A program made the translations under genes and the position numbers. A DNA stretch of 64,000 nucleotides, taken from assembly GCF_006352025.1 (NCBI RefSeq), contig NZ_CP040936.1, forward strand, positions 682,001 through 746,000. The letters are read 5' to 3'. The notes beneath the pieces were generated by a model, which saw nothing but the letters and a program-made list of their open reading frames with translations, did no database searches and had not been told where the DNA came from. This document shows positions 24,015 to 34,153 of the stretch, piece by piece (position 1 is the first letter of the stretch; every line of letters begins with the position of its first letter). The DNA comes from Hymenobacter sp. DG01. Its GTDB lineage: Bacteria > Bacteroidota > Bacteroidia > Cytophagales > Hymenobacteraceae.

Positions 24015-26657
24015 ATGAATGACCGGATGGATGACCGCCTGAAACTATCGGCCTCGCGGGCCAAAGCCGCCTGGAACAACCGCCCTGCGGTGGTCCCGAT
24101 GGGTGGCCCGGCCGGCAAGCTGCCTCCGCAGGCGCTGGAGCTGGAAGCCGCCGTGCTCGGGGCGCTGATGCTGGAAAAGGACGCCCTCACGACGGTAATT
24201 GATATTCTGAAGCCCCAGAGCTTCTACAAAGATGGCCACCAACGCATTTTCAAGGCCATCCTCAACCTGTTTGATAAGTCGGAGCCGATTGATATTCTGA
24301 CGGTTACGCACGAGCTGCGCGAAATGGGCGAGCTGGAAGCCGCCGGTGGGGCTCACTACGTGGCTAACCTGACCTTCAAGGTAAACTCGGCGGCTAACAT
24401 TGAGTACCACGCCCGCATCATCACCGAAAATGCCATCAAGCGCGAACTGATCCGCATTGCCTCGGACATTCAGCGCGACGCGTTTGAGGATACCACCGAC
24501 GTATTCAACCTGCTCGACAGCACGGAGCAGTCGTTGTTTGAAGTGTCGGAATCGAACATTCGGAAGAACTTCGACGACATGCGGAGCCTGATGGGCAAAG
24601 CCATCAAGGAGCTCGAAGAAAAGAAGGACCAGAAAGACGGCCTGACCGGCGTACCGTCTGGCTTTTCGGCCCTGGATCGAGTAACATCCGGCTGGCAACC
24701 CTCTGACCTGGTGATTATTGCGGCCCGCCCCGGCATGGGTAAGTGCCTGGGCAAGGGCACCAAAGTGCTGATGTATGACGGCACCCTGCGCAACGTAGAG
24801 GACGTACAGGCCGGGGAGCTGCTGATGGGCGACGACTCGACCCCGCGCCGGGTGCTGAGCATAGCCCGTGGCCGGGAGCAGATGTACTGGGTGCGCCAGA
24901 ACAAGGCCGAAGACTACCGCGTCAACGAGAGCCATATTCTGTCCCTGAAGCGCAGCCGCACCGAGGGCAAGCACCGCCACGGCGACGTGCTCAACATTAC
25001 CGTTAAAGACTGGCTCAGCAAATCGGCGAAGTTTCGCTCCAACTACAAAGGCTACAAGGTGCCCGTGGAGTTTGCCGCGCAGCCGGTGCCGGTTGATCCG
25101 TATTTCCTGGGCGTGTGGCTCGGCGACGGGGCCTCCGCCAACTGCCGCATTACGGGTCAGGATTTGGAAATAATTGAGTATCTGCACGAATATGCTGCCG
25201 AGCTGGACTTGCAGGTGACTGTAGGGGTAGTGGAAAACCGCTGCAACAGCTACGGCATCACCCGTGGTCGGCAGGGGGGGAGCCTTGCCCAATTCTCGTT
25301 GCAGGATGAGCTGCGGCAGCTGGGCGTGCTCGGCGACAAGCACATTCCGCAGGCTTACCTCATCAATAGCACTGAGAGACGCCTGCGCCTGCTGGCCGGC
25401 CTGATTGATGCCGACGGCCACCTGGACCCGGTATCCAACGGCTACGAAATCACGCAGAAAAGCCACCGCTTGGCCCGGCAGATCAAGTTCCTGGCCGACT
25501 CGCTGGGTTTCCGAACGTCTTTGAAAAAGAAGCAGGCAGCCATCAGCGCCATAGGCTACGAGAGTGAGGTATATCGGGTCCGCATTTACGGTGACATCAA
25601 CCGGGTGCCGGTGCGGGTAGCGCGCAAGCAGGCTAACCCCTGGGCCAGCAAAGTGGACTGGCGCATGACCGGCATTTCGGTGGAGGCCGATGGCGAAGAT
25701 GACTACTACGGCTTCGAAATTGACGGCAACCGCCTGTTCCTGCTCCAAGACATGACCGTAACTCACAATACGGCTTTCGTAGTATCTGCCATGCGCAATG
25801 CGGCGGTGGAGTTCAAGAAGCCCGTAGCCATTTTCTCGCTGGAAATGTCCTCGCTGCAGCTCGTAAATCGTCTGATTTCGGCGGAGGCAGAGCTGGATTC
25901 GGAGAAGATCAAGAAGGGCAACCTGGCCGACTACGAGTGGGCCCAGTTGAACCATAAGATTTCGGCCCTGTCGTCGGCCCCGATTTACATTGACGATACG
26001 CCGGGCCTCAGCATCCGGGAGCTGCGCACCAAGTGCCGCCGCCTCAAGGCCCACCACGACATCCAGATGATCATCATCGACTACCTGCAGCTGATGACGG
26101 GCAACACGGATGGCAAGGGTGGGGGTAACCGCGAACAGGAAATTGCCTCTATTTCGCGGGCACTAAAAGGTATTGCTAAGGAACTGAACGTGCCCGTACT
26201 GGCTCTGTCGCAGCTTTCCCGCTCCGTGGAAACCCGCGGCGGCGACAAGAAGCCGCAGCTGAGTGACCTTCGTGAATCAGGGTCTATCGAGCAGGATGCC
26301 GACATGGTAATTTTCCTGTACCGGCCTGAATACTATAAGATTACTGAGGATGAAATGGGTAACCCCACCCAGGGCACCGGCGAGGTTATTATTGCCAAGC
26401 ACCGAAACGGCTCCCTGGAAACGGTGCAGCTGAAGTTCATTGGCCGCTTCACCAAGTTTGCTGACCTGGATGGGGTAGGCGGCTTCGGCGATGCAGGCTT
26501 TAACCCCGGTGCCTTCCCCACCAGTACTTTCGACGACGATGCTTCCGGCTTCGCGCCAAATACCATCCGGCTGGGCTCCCGCATCAACAACGACGGGCCG
26601 CCGCCTGCGCAGCCCTTCCCGCGCAGCACCTTTGATGACGGCCCGCCGCCATTTTAA
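24015..26657 (+). CDS. dnaB: replicative DNA helicase DnaB with intein
   Basis: 880 residues from MNDRMDD at 24015, 538 after removal of the 342-residue intein. DnaB is the hexameric 5'-3' helicase at the replication fork. The N-terminal domain (PPQALELEAAVLGALMLEKDAL) and linker precede the RecA-like domain. The Walker A motif IIAARPGMGK-T is interrupted after Lys by the intein. Downstream lie SLEMSSLQLVNRL, the Walker B IIIDYLQLM, QLSRSVETR and DLRESGSIEQDAD (arginine finger region). Without splicing the P-loop is destroyed, so splicing must be efficient. The C-terminal 60 residues are Gly/Pro/Asp-rich. Confidence 0.97.
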   Translation: MNDRMDDRLKLSASRAKAAWNNRPAVVPMGGPAGKLPPQALELEAAVLGALMLEKDALTTVIDILKPQSFYKDGHQRIFKAILNLFDKSEPIDILTVTHELREMGELEAAGGAHYVANLTFKVNSAANIEYHARIITENAIKRELIRIASDIQRDAFEDTTDVFNLLDSTEQSLFEVSESNIRKNFDDMRSLMGKAIKELEEKKDQKDGLTGVPSGFSALDRVTSGWQPSDLVIIAARPGMGKCLGKGTKVLMYDGTLRNVEDVQAGELLMGDDSTPRRVLSIARGREQMYWVRQNKAEDYRVNESHILSLKRSRTEGKHRHGDVLNITVKDWLSKSAKFRSNYKGYKVPVEFAAQPVPVDPYFLGVWLGDGASANCRITGQDLEIIEYLHEYAAELDLQVTVGVVENRCNSYGITRGRQGGSLAQFSLQDELRQLGVLGDKHIPQAYLINSTERRLRLLAGLIDADGHLDPVSNGYEITQKSHRLARQIKFLADSLGFRTSLKKKQAAISAIGYESEVYRVRIYGDINRVPVRVARKQANPWASKVDWRMTGISVEADGEDDYYGFEIDGNRLFLLQDMTVTHNTAFVVSAMRNAAVEFKKPVAIFSLEMSSLQLVNRLISAEAELDSEKIKKGNLADYEWAQLNHKISALSSAPIYIDDTPGLSIRELRTKCRRLKAHHDIQMIIIDYLQLMTGNTDGKGGGNREQEIASISRALKGIAKELNVPVLALSQLSRSVETRGGDKKPQLSDLRESGSIEQDADMVIFLYRPEYYKITEDEMGNPTQGTGEVIIAKHRNGSLETVQLKFIGRFTKFADLDGVGGFGDAGFNPGAFPTSTFDDDASGFAPNTIRLGSRINNDGPPPAQPFPRSTFDDGPPPF
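24744..25769 (+). mobile_element. intein with LAGLIDADG homing endonuclease in DnaB P-loop
   Basis: 342 residues. Cys1 starts block A (CLGKGTKVLMYDG); block B has NESH with the conserved His in RVNESHILSL. The two dodecapeptide endonuclease motifs are LGVWLGDGA and LLAGLIDADGH, each with its acidic residue, so the nuclease may be active. Block F is YYGFEIDGNRLFLLQD and block G ends VTHN, with penultimate His and terminal Asn; the +1 extein residue is Thr. All splicing residues are present. Insertion after G-K of Walker A is a known DnaB intein site. Confidence 0.95.
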
Positions 26658-26674
26658 CCGACCGGTACTACATA

Positions 26675-26710
26675 CAAAAGCCTCCTCAGCACATGCTGAG
26701 GAGGCTTTTG
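26675..26710. terminator. terminator between dnaB and the Ser-rich gene
   Basis: A 16-bp perfect stem (CAAAAGCCTCCTCAGC and complement) with a 4-base loop, lying between two convergent genes. It can serve both. Confidence 0.9.
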
Positions 26711-26753
26711 ATTTTCTAGTAGGTAGGGGAGGTAGCCTTAGGCTACGCTCTAC

Positions 26754-27488
26754 TTACACGCCGCTGGCGAAGTCTGAATCATCGGAAGAGCTGGAGCTAC
26801 CACGGTAGCCCTGGCTACGGCCGGCCATCGAAGAGGACGAGGAGTCTGACGATTTGTTGTCGGAGTCGTAGCCGGAGGAGAAGCCGGACGAGTAATCTGA
26901 TTTACCGGAATTGCCCGAGTTGTAGCTGCCGCCTACGCGGTTTTCGTTCTGGCGGTCAAAGCCGCTGGAACCATAGGCGCTGGAAGAGCTGGCGCCACGG
27001 TTCGGGCCTTTGTCCATACGGCGGCTCTCATCTACCTGCGAGTTGGAAGAGGAGTAGCTGGACGGATGTACCTGGCTGCCGGAGCGGTAGTTCTGGTTGG
27101 GTCGTTGTGCCTGGGCGCTGTCGCCATAGTAGCTAACACCTTTCATTTTTTTGCCCGATTTGCCCGAGCGGGTAGCTAGGTAGCCTAGGCCGGCCAAAGC
27201 CACAACGCCTGCTACTTTTTGCGTAGTAGAGAGCTTGTTGATTTGCTCCCAGGAGTTGGGCAGGAATTCGCGGACGCCTTGAGGAAGCTGATCTACGATT
27301 TTCTGAATGCCAGCCTGTTCCATCCAGTTTTTAGCGCCACCGGAGGATTGCTGTTCCGAAGATTTGTTCGAAGAGTCGGCGCCAGCGTTTTGCTGGTTAC
27401 CGGCGTTTTGTTGCGAGTTCTGGGGCTGATCAGCTGCGGACGAGCCGGCCGCCTCGTTGGTGGGAGTGGCAGATTGATTGGGTTCCAT
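26754..27488 (-). CDS. Ser/Gly/Asn-rich single-TM protein, unknown
   Basis: 244 residues. The N-terminal 55 are Gln/Asn/Ser-rich and disordered. Then comes a folded-looking helical stretch (WMEQAGIQKIVDQLPQGVREFL), a short TM-like segment (VAGVVALAGLGYLATR), a KKMKG basic patch, and a 120-residue Ser/Gly/Tyr-rich tail with repeated SSS and GSSG. No catalytic motif is seen. Such low-complexity tails in this group may be surface or biofilm related, but that is a guess. It is monocistronic. Confidence 0.65.
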   Translation of the reverse strand: MEPNQSATPTNEAAGSSAADQPQNSQQNAGNQQNAGADSSNKSSEQQSSGGAKNWMEQAGIQKIVDQLPQGVREFLPNSWEQINKLSTTQKVAGVVALAGLGYLATRSGKSGKKMKGVSYYGDSAQAQRPNQNYRSGSQVHPSSYSSSNSQVDESRRMDKGPNRGASSSSAYGSSGFDRQNENRVGGSYNSGNSGKSDYSSGFSSGYDSDNKSSDSSSSSMAGRSQGYRGSSSSSDDSDFASGV

Positions 27489-27713
27489 GCAGTTGAGTTG
27501 CGTTAAGGGTATACAGATAAGCGCTGCCTACGTGGCAGTTAGCTTCCCTATGCGCAAAAAACAGCCGATGGGTTGCAAATTAGATAATGTTTTTTCTGGT
27601 TTAGACCATATTCTATTGCTTGCCCTTGAGCTGATAAGGAGGGTGAGCAGCACAGTTACCTGAGTAAGAAAGAGTGCCACGCAGGGCGCAGCATCAGGGT
27701 CTGTTCGTACACG

Positions 27714-29189
27714 TTACCCAAACATGCCTACGGCATCTTTGCTCGGCAACGCAGTCTTACCCATCAGGAAAACATCAACTTGCCGGGCAGCTTCCCTACC
27801 CTCTGAAATGGCCCAAACCACCAACGACTGGCCCCGACGCATATCGCCGGCCACAAACACATTGGGCCGCGACGTGAGGTAATTGGCCTCGCTGGTAGTT
27901 TGCACATTACCGCGCTCGTCCAAGGCTACCCCCAGTTGCTGCAGCAACCCTTCGTAGCGGGGCGAGGTGAAGCCTAAGGCCAGTAGGGCCAGCTGACAAG
28001 GAATTTCGCGCTCCGAACCTTCGATTTCAGTGAAGCCTAGGCGGCGACCCAGCACGTCGGTTTCCCAGGTTACATCGGTTACAAGTAAGGCGCGCAGGTG
28101 ATTGTGCTCATTGCCTAGAAAGGCTTTCGTGTTAATGCCCCAGTAGCGGTGGCAGCCTTCTTCGTGCGAGGTACTGGTTCGGAAGAGGGTAGTAGGGTAG
28201 TGGGGCCAGGGCTCGAAGGCGGACCGTCCGGCATCGGGCTGGTGCATGAGGGCAAACTGCGCCACTGAGTGGGCCTGCTGACGGTTGGCCGTGCCTACGC
28301 AATCGGAGCCCGTGTCGCCGCTGCCGATAACCACTACCTCTTTGCCCGTGGCCAACAGCTCCTCCTCATTGATTGACAAGTTGCTAACGCGGCGGTTATG
28401 CTGGGTAAGGTAATCCATGGCGAAATGAATGCCCAGTAGCTCCCGGCCCGGAATAGGCAGGTCGCGCGGCACGAGAGCCCCGCCGGCCAGCACCACAGCA
28501 TCAAAAGTGCGAAGAAGCTCCTCGGCGGCTAAGTCTCGGCCTACCTCCGTGTTGCACCGAAACACTACCCCATCTTCTTCCATGAGCCGCAGGCGGCGGT
28601 CAATTACCCACTTGTCCAGCTTAAAATCGGGGATACCGTAGCGAAGCAGGCCACCAGGCTGGTCGTCGCGCTCAAACACCGTGACGGCGTGGCCCGCCCG
28701 CACCAACTGGGCCGCCGCCGCCAGTCCGGCCGGCCCAGAGCCCACTACCGCCACCGTTTTGCCCGTTTTTAGTACCGGCGCTGTAGGCTGCACGTAGCCT
28801 TTGGCGAAGGCAATTTCAATGATGTGCTTCTCAATTTCCTCAATGGCTACCGGCGCGCTGTTGATGCCCAGCACGCAGGCCGACTCACAAGGTGCCGGGC
28901 AGATGCGGCCCGTAAACTCCGGAAAATTGTTGGTGGAGCTGAGGATCTGGTAGGCCTTCGCCCAGTCCTCGCGGTGCACGGCGTCGTTGAACTCCGGAAT
29001 GATGTTGCCCAGCGGACAGCCCGAGTGGCAGAACGGAATACCGCATTCCATACACCGCCCCGACTGCCGGTGCAGCTGTTCCTCAGAGTAGCTGCCCACA
29101 AACTCCTGGTTGTGCGTTACCCGCTGCTGCGGGTGCACCTTGGGCGGCATTTCCCGCTGAAATTCCTTGAAACCTATTGCGTTACCCAT
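27714..29189 (-). CDS. gltD: glutamate synthase small subunit
   Basis: 491 residues; the NADPH-binding beta subunit of GOGAT, which passes electrons to the large subunit. N-terminal Cys motifs for [4Fe-4S] clusters are visible as CMECGIPFCHSGCPLGN and CPAPCESACVLG. FAD and NADPH Rossmann motifs follow: VVGSGPAGLAAAAQLVRAGH and VVIGSGDTGSDCVG. The FVAGDMRRGQSLVVWAISEGR end is typical. It is preceded on the same strand by gltB, with a palindromic element in the 186-bp gap; coexpression is likely. Confidence 0.97.
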   Translation of the reverse strand: MGNAIGFKEFQREMPPKVHPQQRVTHNQEFVGSYSEEQLHRQSGRCMECGIPFCHSGCPLGNIIPEFNDAVHREDWAKAYQILSSTNNFPEFTGRICPAPCESACVLGINSAPVAIEEIEKHIIEIAFAKGYVQPTAPVLKTGKTVAVVGSGPAGLAAAAQLVRAGHAVTVFERDDQPGGLLRYGIPDFKLDKWVIDRRLRLMEEDGVVFRCNTEVGRDLAAEELLRTFDAVVLAGGALVPRDLPIPGRELLGIHFAMDYLTQHNRRVSNLSINEEELLATGKEVVVIGSGDTGSDCVGTANRQQAHSVAQFALMHQPDAGRSAFEPWPHYPTTLFRTSTSHEEGCHRYWGINTKAFLGNEHNHLRALLVTDVTWETDVLGRRLGFTEIEGSEREIPCQLALLALGFTSPRYEGLLQQLGVALDERGNVQTTSEANYLTSRPNVFVAGDMRRGQSLVVWAISEGREAARQVDVFLMGKTALPSKDAVGMFG

Positions 29190-29239
29190 GATGGATAGGG
29201 TTTTTGTGGTCGGCTATGGTGCTAGTATTAGACTCTAAA

Positions 29240-29336
29240 CTCTCCTCCTCAGATGAGGAGGGGATGGTTGAAGAGAGCTAGTAATCTTTCGACGGGTGTC
29301 AACCACCCCCAACCCCTCCTCATCTGAGGAGGGGAG
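29240..29336. repeat. palindromic repeat element between gltB and gltD
   Basis: Two arms (29240-29270, 29300-29336), each itself palindromic around CTCCTCAGATGAGGAG or its complement, arranged as an inverted repeat with an extra TTGGGGGTGG-type stretch in one arm. Elements of this CTCCTC-AGAT-GAGGAG type look like recurrent non-coding repeats in related genomes. It may weaken or modulate read-through from gltB into gltD. Confidence 0.85.
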
Positions 29337-29375
29337 CTAGTTTCTAGCTTTGGTTCTTCGTGTTGTTTTCATGCA

Positions 29376-32300
29376 TTACTGCACCGTTTCGTAGCGTGCC
29401 TTTTGTAGCACCTTCTTGTATTCTGAGGGAAAGACCTTCACAAACTTGCCGGCTTCCTCGGGCCAGTTACTGAGCAGGAAGGCTGCTAGCTGGCTGCCGG
29501 TTAGCTCGGTGTGCTGGCGGAGTAGGTGCTGAATCTGGGCTTCATCATCAGTATCGAGCGGGTCCAGCTCTACCATTTCGGGGTTGCAGTTTTGGGGAAA
29601 GGTGCCATCGGCGTCATAGACCCAGGCAATGCCTCCGCTCATGCCGGCGGCAAAGTTGCGGCCGGTACGGCCCAGGATCAGGGCGCGGCCGCCGGTCATG
29701 TACTCGCAACCATGGTCGCCTACCCCTTCCACCACGGCCGTAGCGCCGGAGTTGCGTACCGCAAACCGTTCGCCGGCCTGTCCGCGCACAAACAGCTCGC
29801 CGGAGGTCGCCCCATACAGGGCCACGTTGCCGATGATGATGTTCTGCTCGGGTACGAAGTTGCCATCAGGGGTAGGGTAGATGATGAGGCGGGCCCCGCT
29901 GAGGCCTTTGCCCACATAGTCATTGGCCTCGCCTTCCAACCGAAACGACAAGCCCCGCACGCTAAACGCCCCGAAGCTCTGGCCCGCGGCCCCCCGGAAC
30001 GTGTAATTGATGGTGTGCAGGGGCAGCCCCGCGGCGTGGTAGCGCTTGGTTATTTCATTGGAAAGCATGGTGCCCACGGTGCGGTCGGTGTTGCCGACGA
30101 CAAACTCTGCCGCCACGGGCTGCTGGTGGTCGAGGGCCGGCTGGGCATATTGGAGCAGCTGCCAGTCCAGAATGTTGCTGAGGCCGTGGTCTTGGTCTTC
30201 GCTGTGGTGCAGGGTGCTGCCCGGCTCTGGTGAGGTCAGGTATAGCAGGTCGCGCAGGTCGAGGTGGCGGGCCTTCCAGTGCTGAATATTGGGGCGCGGC
30301 TTGAGAAATTGGGCCCGGCCTACCATCTCGTTTACCGTCCGGAAACCCAGCGCGGCCATGATTTCGCGCAATTCCTCCGCCATAAACCGGAACAGGTTCA
30401 CAATGTGCTCAGGCTGCCCGCTGAACAGGCGGCGCAGCTCCGGGTCCTGGGTAGCCACGCCCACGGGGCAGGTGTTGAGGTGGCACTTGCGCATCATCAC
30501 GCAGCCACCCGCCACCAGCGCCGCCGTCGCTACGCCCCATTCTTCGGCCCCGAGCAGGGTAGCAATGGCCAGGTCGCGGCCGGTTTTCAGCTGCCCATCG
30601 GTTTGGAGCACCACGCGGCTACGGAGCTGGTTGCGCACCAAGGTCTGGTGAGCTTCAGCGAGGCCCAGCTCCCAGGGCAGGCCCGCGTGCCGGATGCTAC
30701 TCATGGAAGAGGCACCGGTGCCGCCATCGTAGCCGGCTACCAGAATCACGTCGGCGTGGGCTTTGGCAACCCCGGCCGCAATGGTGCCTACCCCCGCCTT
30801 GCTCACCAACTTCACGTTGATGCGGGCCTGGCGGTTGGCGTTTTTCAAGTCGAAGATGAGCTGAGCCAGGTCCTCGATGGAATAGATGTCGTGGTGGGGT
30901 GGGGGCGAGATGAGGCCCACGCCGGGGGTAGCGTGGCGCACCCGGGCAATCCACTCGTCTACCTTGTGGCCGGGCAGCTGGCCACCTTCGCCAGGCTTGG
31001 CACCCTGGGCCATCTTGATCTGGAGTTCGTCGGCATTGGTAAGGTAGTGAGCCGTGACGCCGAAGCGGGCCGAGGCCACCTGCTTGATGGCCGAGCGCAT
31101 GGAGTCGCCATTCTCCATGGCTTCGTAGCGCAGCGGGTCCTCGCCGCCCTCGCCGGTATTGCTCTTGCCCCCGATGCGGTTCATGGCAATGGCCAGGGTG
31201 CTGTGGGCCTCGTGCGAAATCGAGCCAAACGACATAGCTCCGGTAGCAAAGCGGCGCATGATGCTTTCGGCTGATTCCACTTCCGCGAGGGGCACGGCCG
31301 GGCGGTGGTGGGCAAAATCGAGCAGACCGCGCAAACTAAAGGTGCCTTTGCTGGGCGCATTGACGAGCTGAGCGTAGCGCTGGTAGGTTTCGTAGTTGCC
31401 GGTGCGGGTAGCATGCTGAAGCAGGTGCACCGTTTCAGGGTTGAATTGGTGCGCCTCGCCCCGGCGGCGCCACTGGTACACGCCGCCCTCGGGCAGCAAA
31501 GACTGCTCTTCAAGAGTGCTGCTCCGGAAACCCTGATAGTGTTTGAACAAGGTTTCGCGGGCAATTTCATCGAGCCCCAGCCCACCAATGCGCGTTACGG
31601 CTCCGGTGAAATAAGCATCCACTACCTCCCGGTTGATGCCCAGAATCTCGAACACCTGTGCACCGTGGTACGACTGCAGGGTGCTAATGCCCATTTTGGA
31701 GAAGATCTTCAGCAGCCCGTCGCACACGGCTTTGCTGTAGTTGGCTTGCAGCTTCCCTACCTCCTGCGCGGGCCCCAACCTCCCGTCCCCGTGCAAGGTT
31801 CGGATGGTGCTAAGCGCCAGATAGGGGTTGATGGCCGTGGCTCCAAAGGCCAGCAGGCAGGCGAAATGATGTACTTCCCAAGCGTCGCCGGCTTCTACAA
31901 CCAAGCCCACCGAGCCCCGGTATCCCTTCCGGATGAGGTGGTGATGCACCGCCGACACCGCTAGCAACGACGGAATGGCCGCGTGTTCCGAGTCGAGGTA
32001 GCGGTCCGAGAGAATCAGCACTTCAAACCCATCGTCCACGGCGTCTTCGGCGTAGCGGCACAGGCGGTCCAGGCCAGCTTTTAACGCGCCCGGCTTGCCA
32101 TCGGCCCGGAAATAGGTGTTGATGGTTTTGGCGTTGAAGAGGCCCGTATCAATGCTGCGCAGCTTTTCCAGCTCGTGGTTGGTCAGGATGGGGTGATGCA
32201 GGGCCACGCAATGGCAGTGCATTTTGTCCTCATCGAGGATGTTACCGTTGTTGCCAATGAAGGTGGCCAGGCTCATCACCAGCCGCTCCCGAATAGGGTC

Positions 32301-33896
32301 AATGGGCGGGTTGGTAACCTGAGCAAAGAACTGCTTGAAGTAGCTGCTCAGGTGCTGGGGCTGGTCGGACAGCACCGCCAGCGGCGTATCAACGCCCATG
32401 GACCCAATGGGCTCCTTGCCATCCAGGGCCATGGGCGTCAGGATGGTATCGATGTCCTCGCGGGTGTAGCCGAACACCTGGTGGTACTTAAACACGGAGT
32501 CGGCGGAGAGGTCGGTGAACACCAGGCGCGGCTCGGGCAGCTCCTCCAGCCGAATCTGGTAGTCGCGGAGCCACTGGCCGTAGGGCTGGCGGGTAGCGGC
32601 CTGGGTTTTCAACTCCTCATCGGTAATGATCTGGCCGGCCACGGTGTCAATAAGGAGCATTTTGCCGGGCTGGAGGCGGCCCTTGCGCACCACGGCCGCT
32701 TCGGGCAGGCCCGCGCCCAGCACGCCCGCTTCGGAAGCTACCAGCACCCGCCCATCGTTCGTTACGGCGTAGCGCAAAGGGCGCAGGCCGTTGCGGTCCA
32801 GCATGGCACCAATCATGCGGCCATCGGTGAAGAGCAGAGCCGCTGGGCCATCCCAGGGGGCCATAAAGGTGGCATGGAACTCGTAGAAGGCCTTTTTCAG
32901 CGGGTCCATCTGCTCATTGCCGTCCCAGGCCTCCGGCACCAGCATCATCATGACGTGGGGCAGGGAGCGGCCACAGTGCAGGAGCAGCTCCACAATATTA
33001 TCGAGGCAGGCCGAGTCCGATTGATTGGGAATGATAACCGGCAGTAGAATCTCCATTTCCTCCGCTGAGAAGAAGGGCGAGAGGTAGGAGGGGAGGCCGG
33101 CGTAAAACCAGTTCAGGTTACCGCGCAGGGTGTTGATTTCGCCATTATGGGCCAGCAGCCGAAATGGCTGGGCTAGTCGCCAGCTCGGGAAGGTGTTAGT
33201 GGAAAAGCGCGAGTGCACCATGCCAATGCCGGAGGTTACCCGCTCATCCGAAAGCTCGGGGAAGTAGCCGCGCACCTGGTAGGTGGTCAGCTGCCCCTTG
33301 TACACAATGACGCGGCAGGAGAGGGAGGTAAAGTACACCGCCTCGGCGGGCAGTTGGGCCGCCACCTCCCGGCTGATGAGTCGGCGCAGCACGTAGAGCT
33401 TACGCTCAAAATCCTCGGAGGTACTTACGCCACTCGGCCTACCCACAAACACCTGCTCAATGGCCGGCTCCCCCGACAAAGCCGTGGGGCCAATGCCGGC
33501 CGGATTCACGGGTACGGGCCGGTAGCCCAGCACGGGTATTCCTAGCCGGGCCGCGGCGGCGTTGATGATAGTGCGGCAGGCTTCGCGTTGGGCAGTTTCT
33601 TTGGGCAGAAAAGCCATGCCTACCCCATACTCGCCGGGCTCGGGCAGCCGAATGCCCAGCGTGGTGCATTCTTCCAGCAGAAACCAGTGCGGCAATTGCA
33701 GCAGCAGCCCGGCACCGTCGCCGGAGTCGGAGTCGCAGCCACAGGCGCCACGGTGCTCCATGTTTTCCAGAATGGTGAGGGCATCGGCGACAATCTGGTG
33801 CGATTTGCGGCCATCGACGTACGCAATAAAGCCGGTGCCGCAGGCGTCGTGTTCAAACTCGGGGCGGTAGAGGCCCTGGGGCGCGTGGTGCTCCAT
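29376..33896 (-). CDS. gltB: glutamate synthase large subunit
   Basis: 1506 residues, the full length of the GOGAT alpha subunit. It converts glutamine plus 2-oxoglutarate to two glutamates. The N-terminal class II amidotransferase nucleophile Cys is in HDACGTGFIAYVDG (about residue 19), implying removal of a short propeptide. Central and FMN domains show GEGGEDPLRYE and VAGYDGGTGASSMSSI. The 3Fe-4S Cys cluster is MRKCHLNTCPVGVATQ, and the C-terminal GXGXG beta-helix domain follows (GDHGCEYMTGG). It is the first gene of the gltBD pair. Confidence 0.97.
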   Translation of the reverse strand: MEHHAPQGLYRPEFEHDACGTGFIAYVDGRKSHQIVADALTILENMEHRGACGCDSDSGDGAGLLLQLPHWFLLEECTTLGIRLPEPGEYGVGMAFLPKETAQREACRTIINAAAARLGIPVLGYRPVPVNPAGIGPTALSGEPAIEQVFVGRPSGVSTSEDFERKLYVLRRLISREVAAQLPAEAVYFTSLSCRVIVYKGQLTTYQVRGYFPELSDERVTSGIGMVHSRFSTNTFPSWRLAQPFRLLAHNGEINTLRGNLNWFYAGLPSYLSPFFSAEEMEILLPVIIPNQSDSACLDNIVELLLHCGRSLPHVMMMLVPEAWDGNEQMDPLKKAFYEFHATFMAPWDGPAALLFTDGRMIGAMLDRNGLRPLRYAVTNDGRVLVASEAGVLGAGLPEAAVVRKGRLQPGKMLLIDTVAGQIITDEELKTQAATRQPYGQWLRDYQIRLEELPEPRLVFTDLSADSVFKYHQVFGYTREDIDTILTPMALDGKEPIGSMGVDTPLAVLSDQPQHLSSYFKQFFAQVTNPPIDPIRERLVMSLATFIGNNGNILDEDKMHCHCVALHHPILTNHELEKLRSIDTGLFNAKTINTYFRADGKPGALKAGLDRLCRYAEDAVDDGFEVLILSDRYLDSEHAAIPSLLAVSAVHHHLIRKGYRGSVGLVVEAGDAWEVHHFACLLAFGATAINPYLALSTIRTLHGDGRLGPAQEVGKLQANYSKAVCDGLLKIFSKMGISTLQSYHGAQVFEILGINREVVDAYFTGAVTRIGGLGLDEIARETLFKHYQGFRSSTLEEQSLLPEGGVYQWRRRGEAHQFNPETVHLLQHATRTGNYETYQRYAQLVNAPSKGTFSLRGLLDFAHHRPAVPLAEVESAESIMRRFATGAMSFGSISHEAHSTLAIAMNRIGGKSNTGEGGEDPLRYEAMENGDSMRSAIKQVASARFGVTAHYLTNADELQIKMAQGAKPGEGGQLPGHKVDEWIARVRHATPGVGLISPPPHHDIYSIEDLAQLIFDLKNANRQARINVKLVSKAGVGTIAAGVAKAHADVILVAGYDGGTGASSMSSIRHAGLPWELGLAEAHQTLVRNQLRSRVVLQTDGQLKTGRDLAIATLLGAEEWGVATAALVAGGCVMMRKCHLNTCPVGVATQDPELRRLFSGQPEHIVNLFRFMAEELREIMAALGFRTVNEMVGRAQFLKPRPNIQHWKARHLDLRDLLYLTSPEPGSTLHHSEDQDHGLSNILDWQLLQYAQPALDHQQPVAAEFVVGNTDRTVGTMLSNEITKRYHAAGLPLHTINYTFRGAAGQSFGAFSVRGLSFRLEGEANDYVGKGLSGARLIIYPTPDGNFVPEQNIIIGNVALYGATSGELFVRGQAGERFAVRNSGATAVVEGVGDHGCEYMTGGRALILGRTGRNFAAGMSGGIAWVYDADGTFPQNCNPEMVELDPLDTDDEAQIQHLLRQHTELTGSQLAAFLLSNWPEEAGKFVKVFPSEYKKVLQKARYETVQ

Positions 33897-34153
33897 CGGA
33901 GAAAGGTGTCGTGGTTCGAGCGTGGAAAGGTGACCCCCGGCAGCAGGTCCGAAATAGCAACCTATTCACTGCCAGCAAACCCCATGACCCGGCCGCGCCT
34001 CATTTTCCGGTTTCTAACTTCCCGCAGCCTACCCCCCGAAACCTCCTCAATCCCTCCAAATAGCCTCCTAGCCAGGCGCTGCCGCGCTGCGTCTGCCAGA
34101 AAGTTGCTACCCCTGCTACGATTTCAAACCTTCCGCAGCCCCATCTTTACAGT

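Noticed and set aside
24045..26057. 670-residue minus-strand open frame
   Set aside because: Antisense to dnaB and its intein; composition is that of a shadow frame with no domain motifs.
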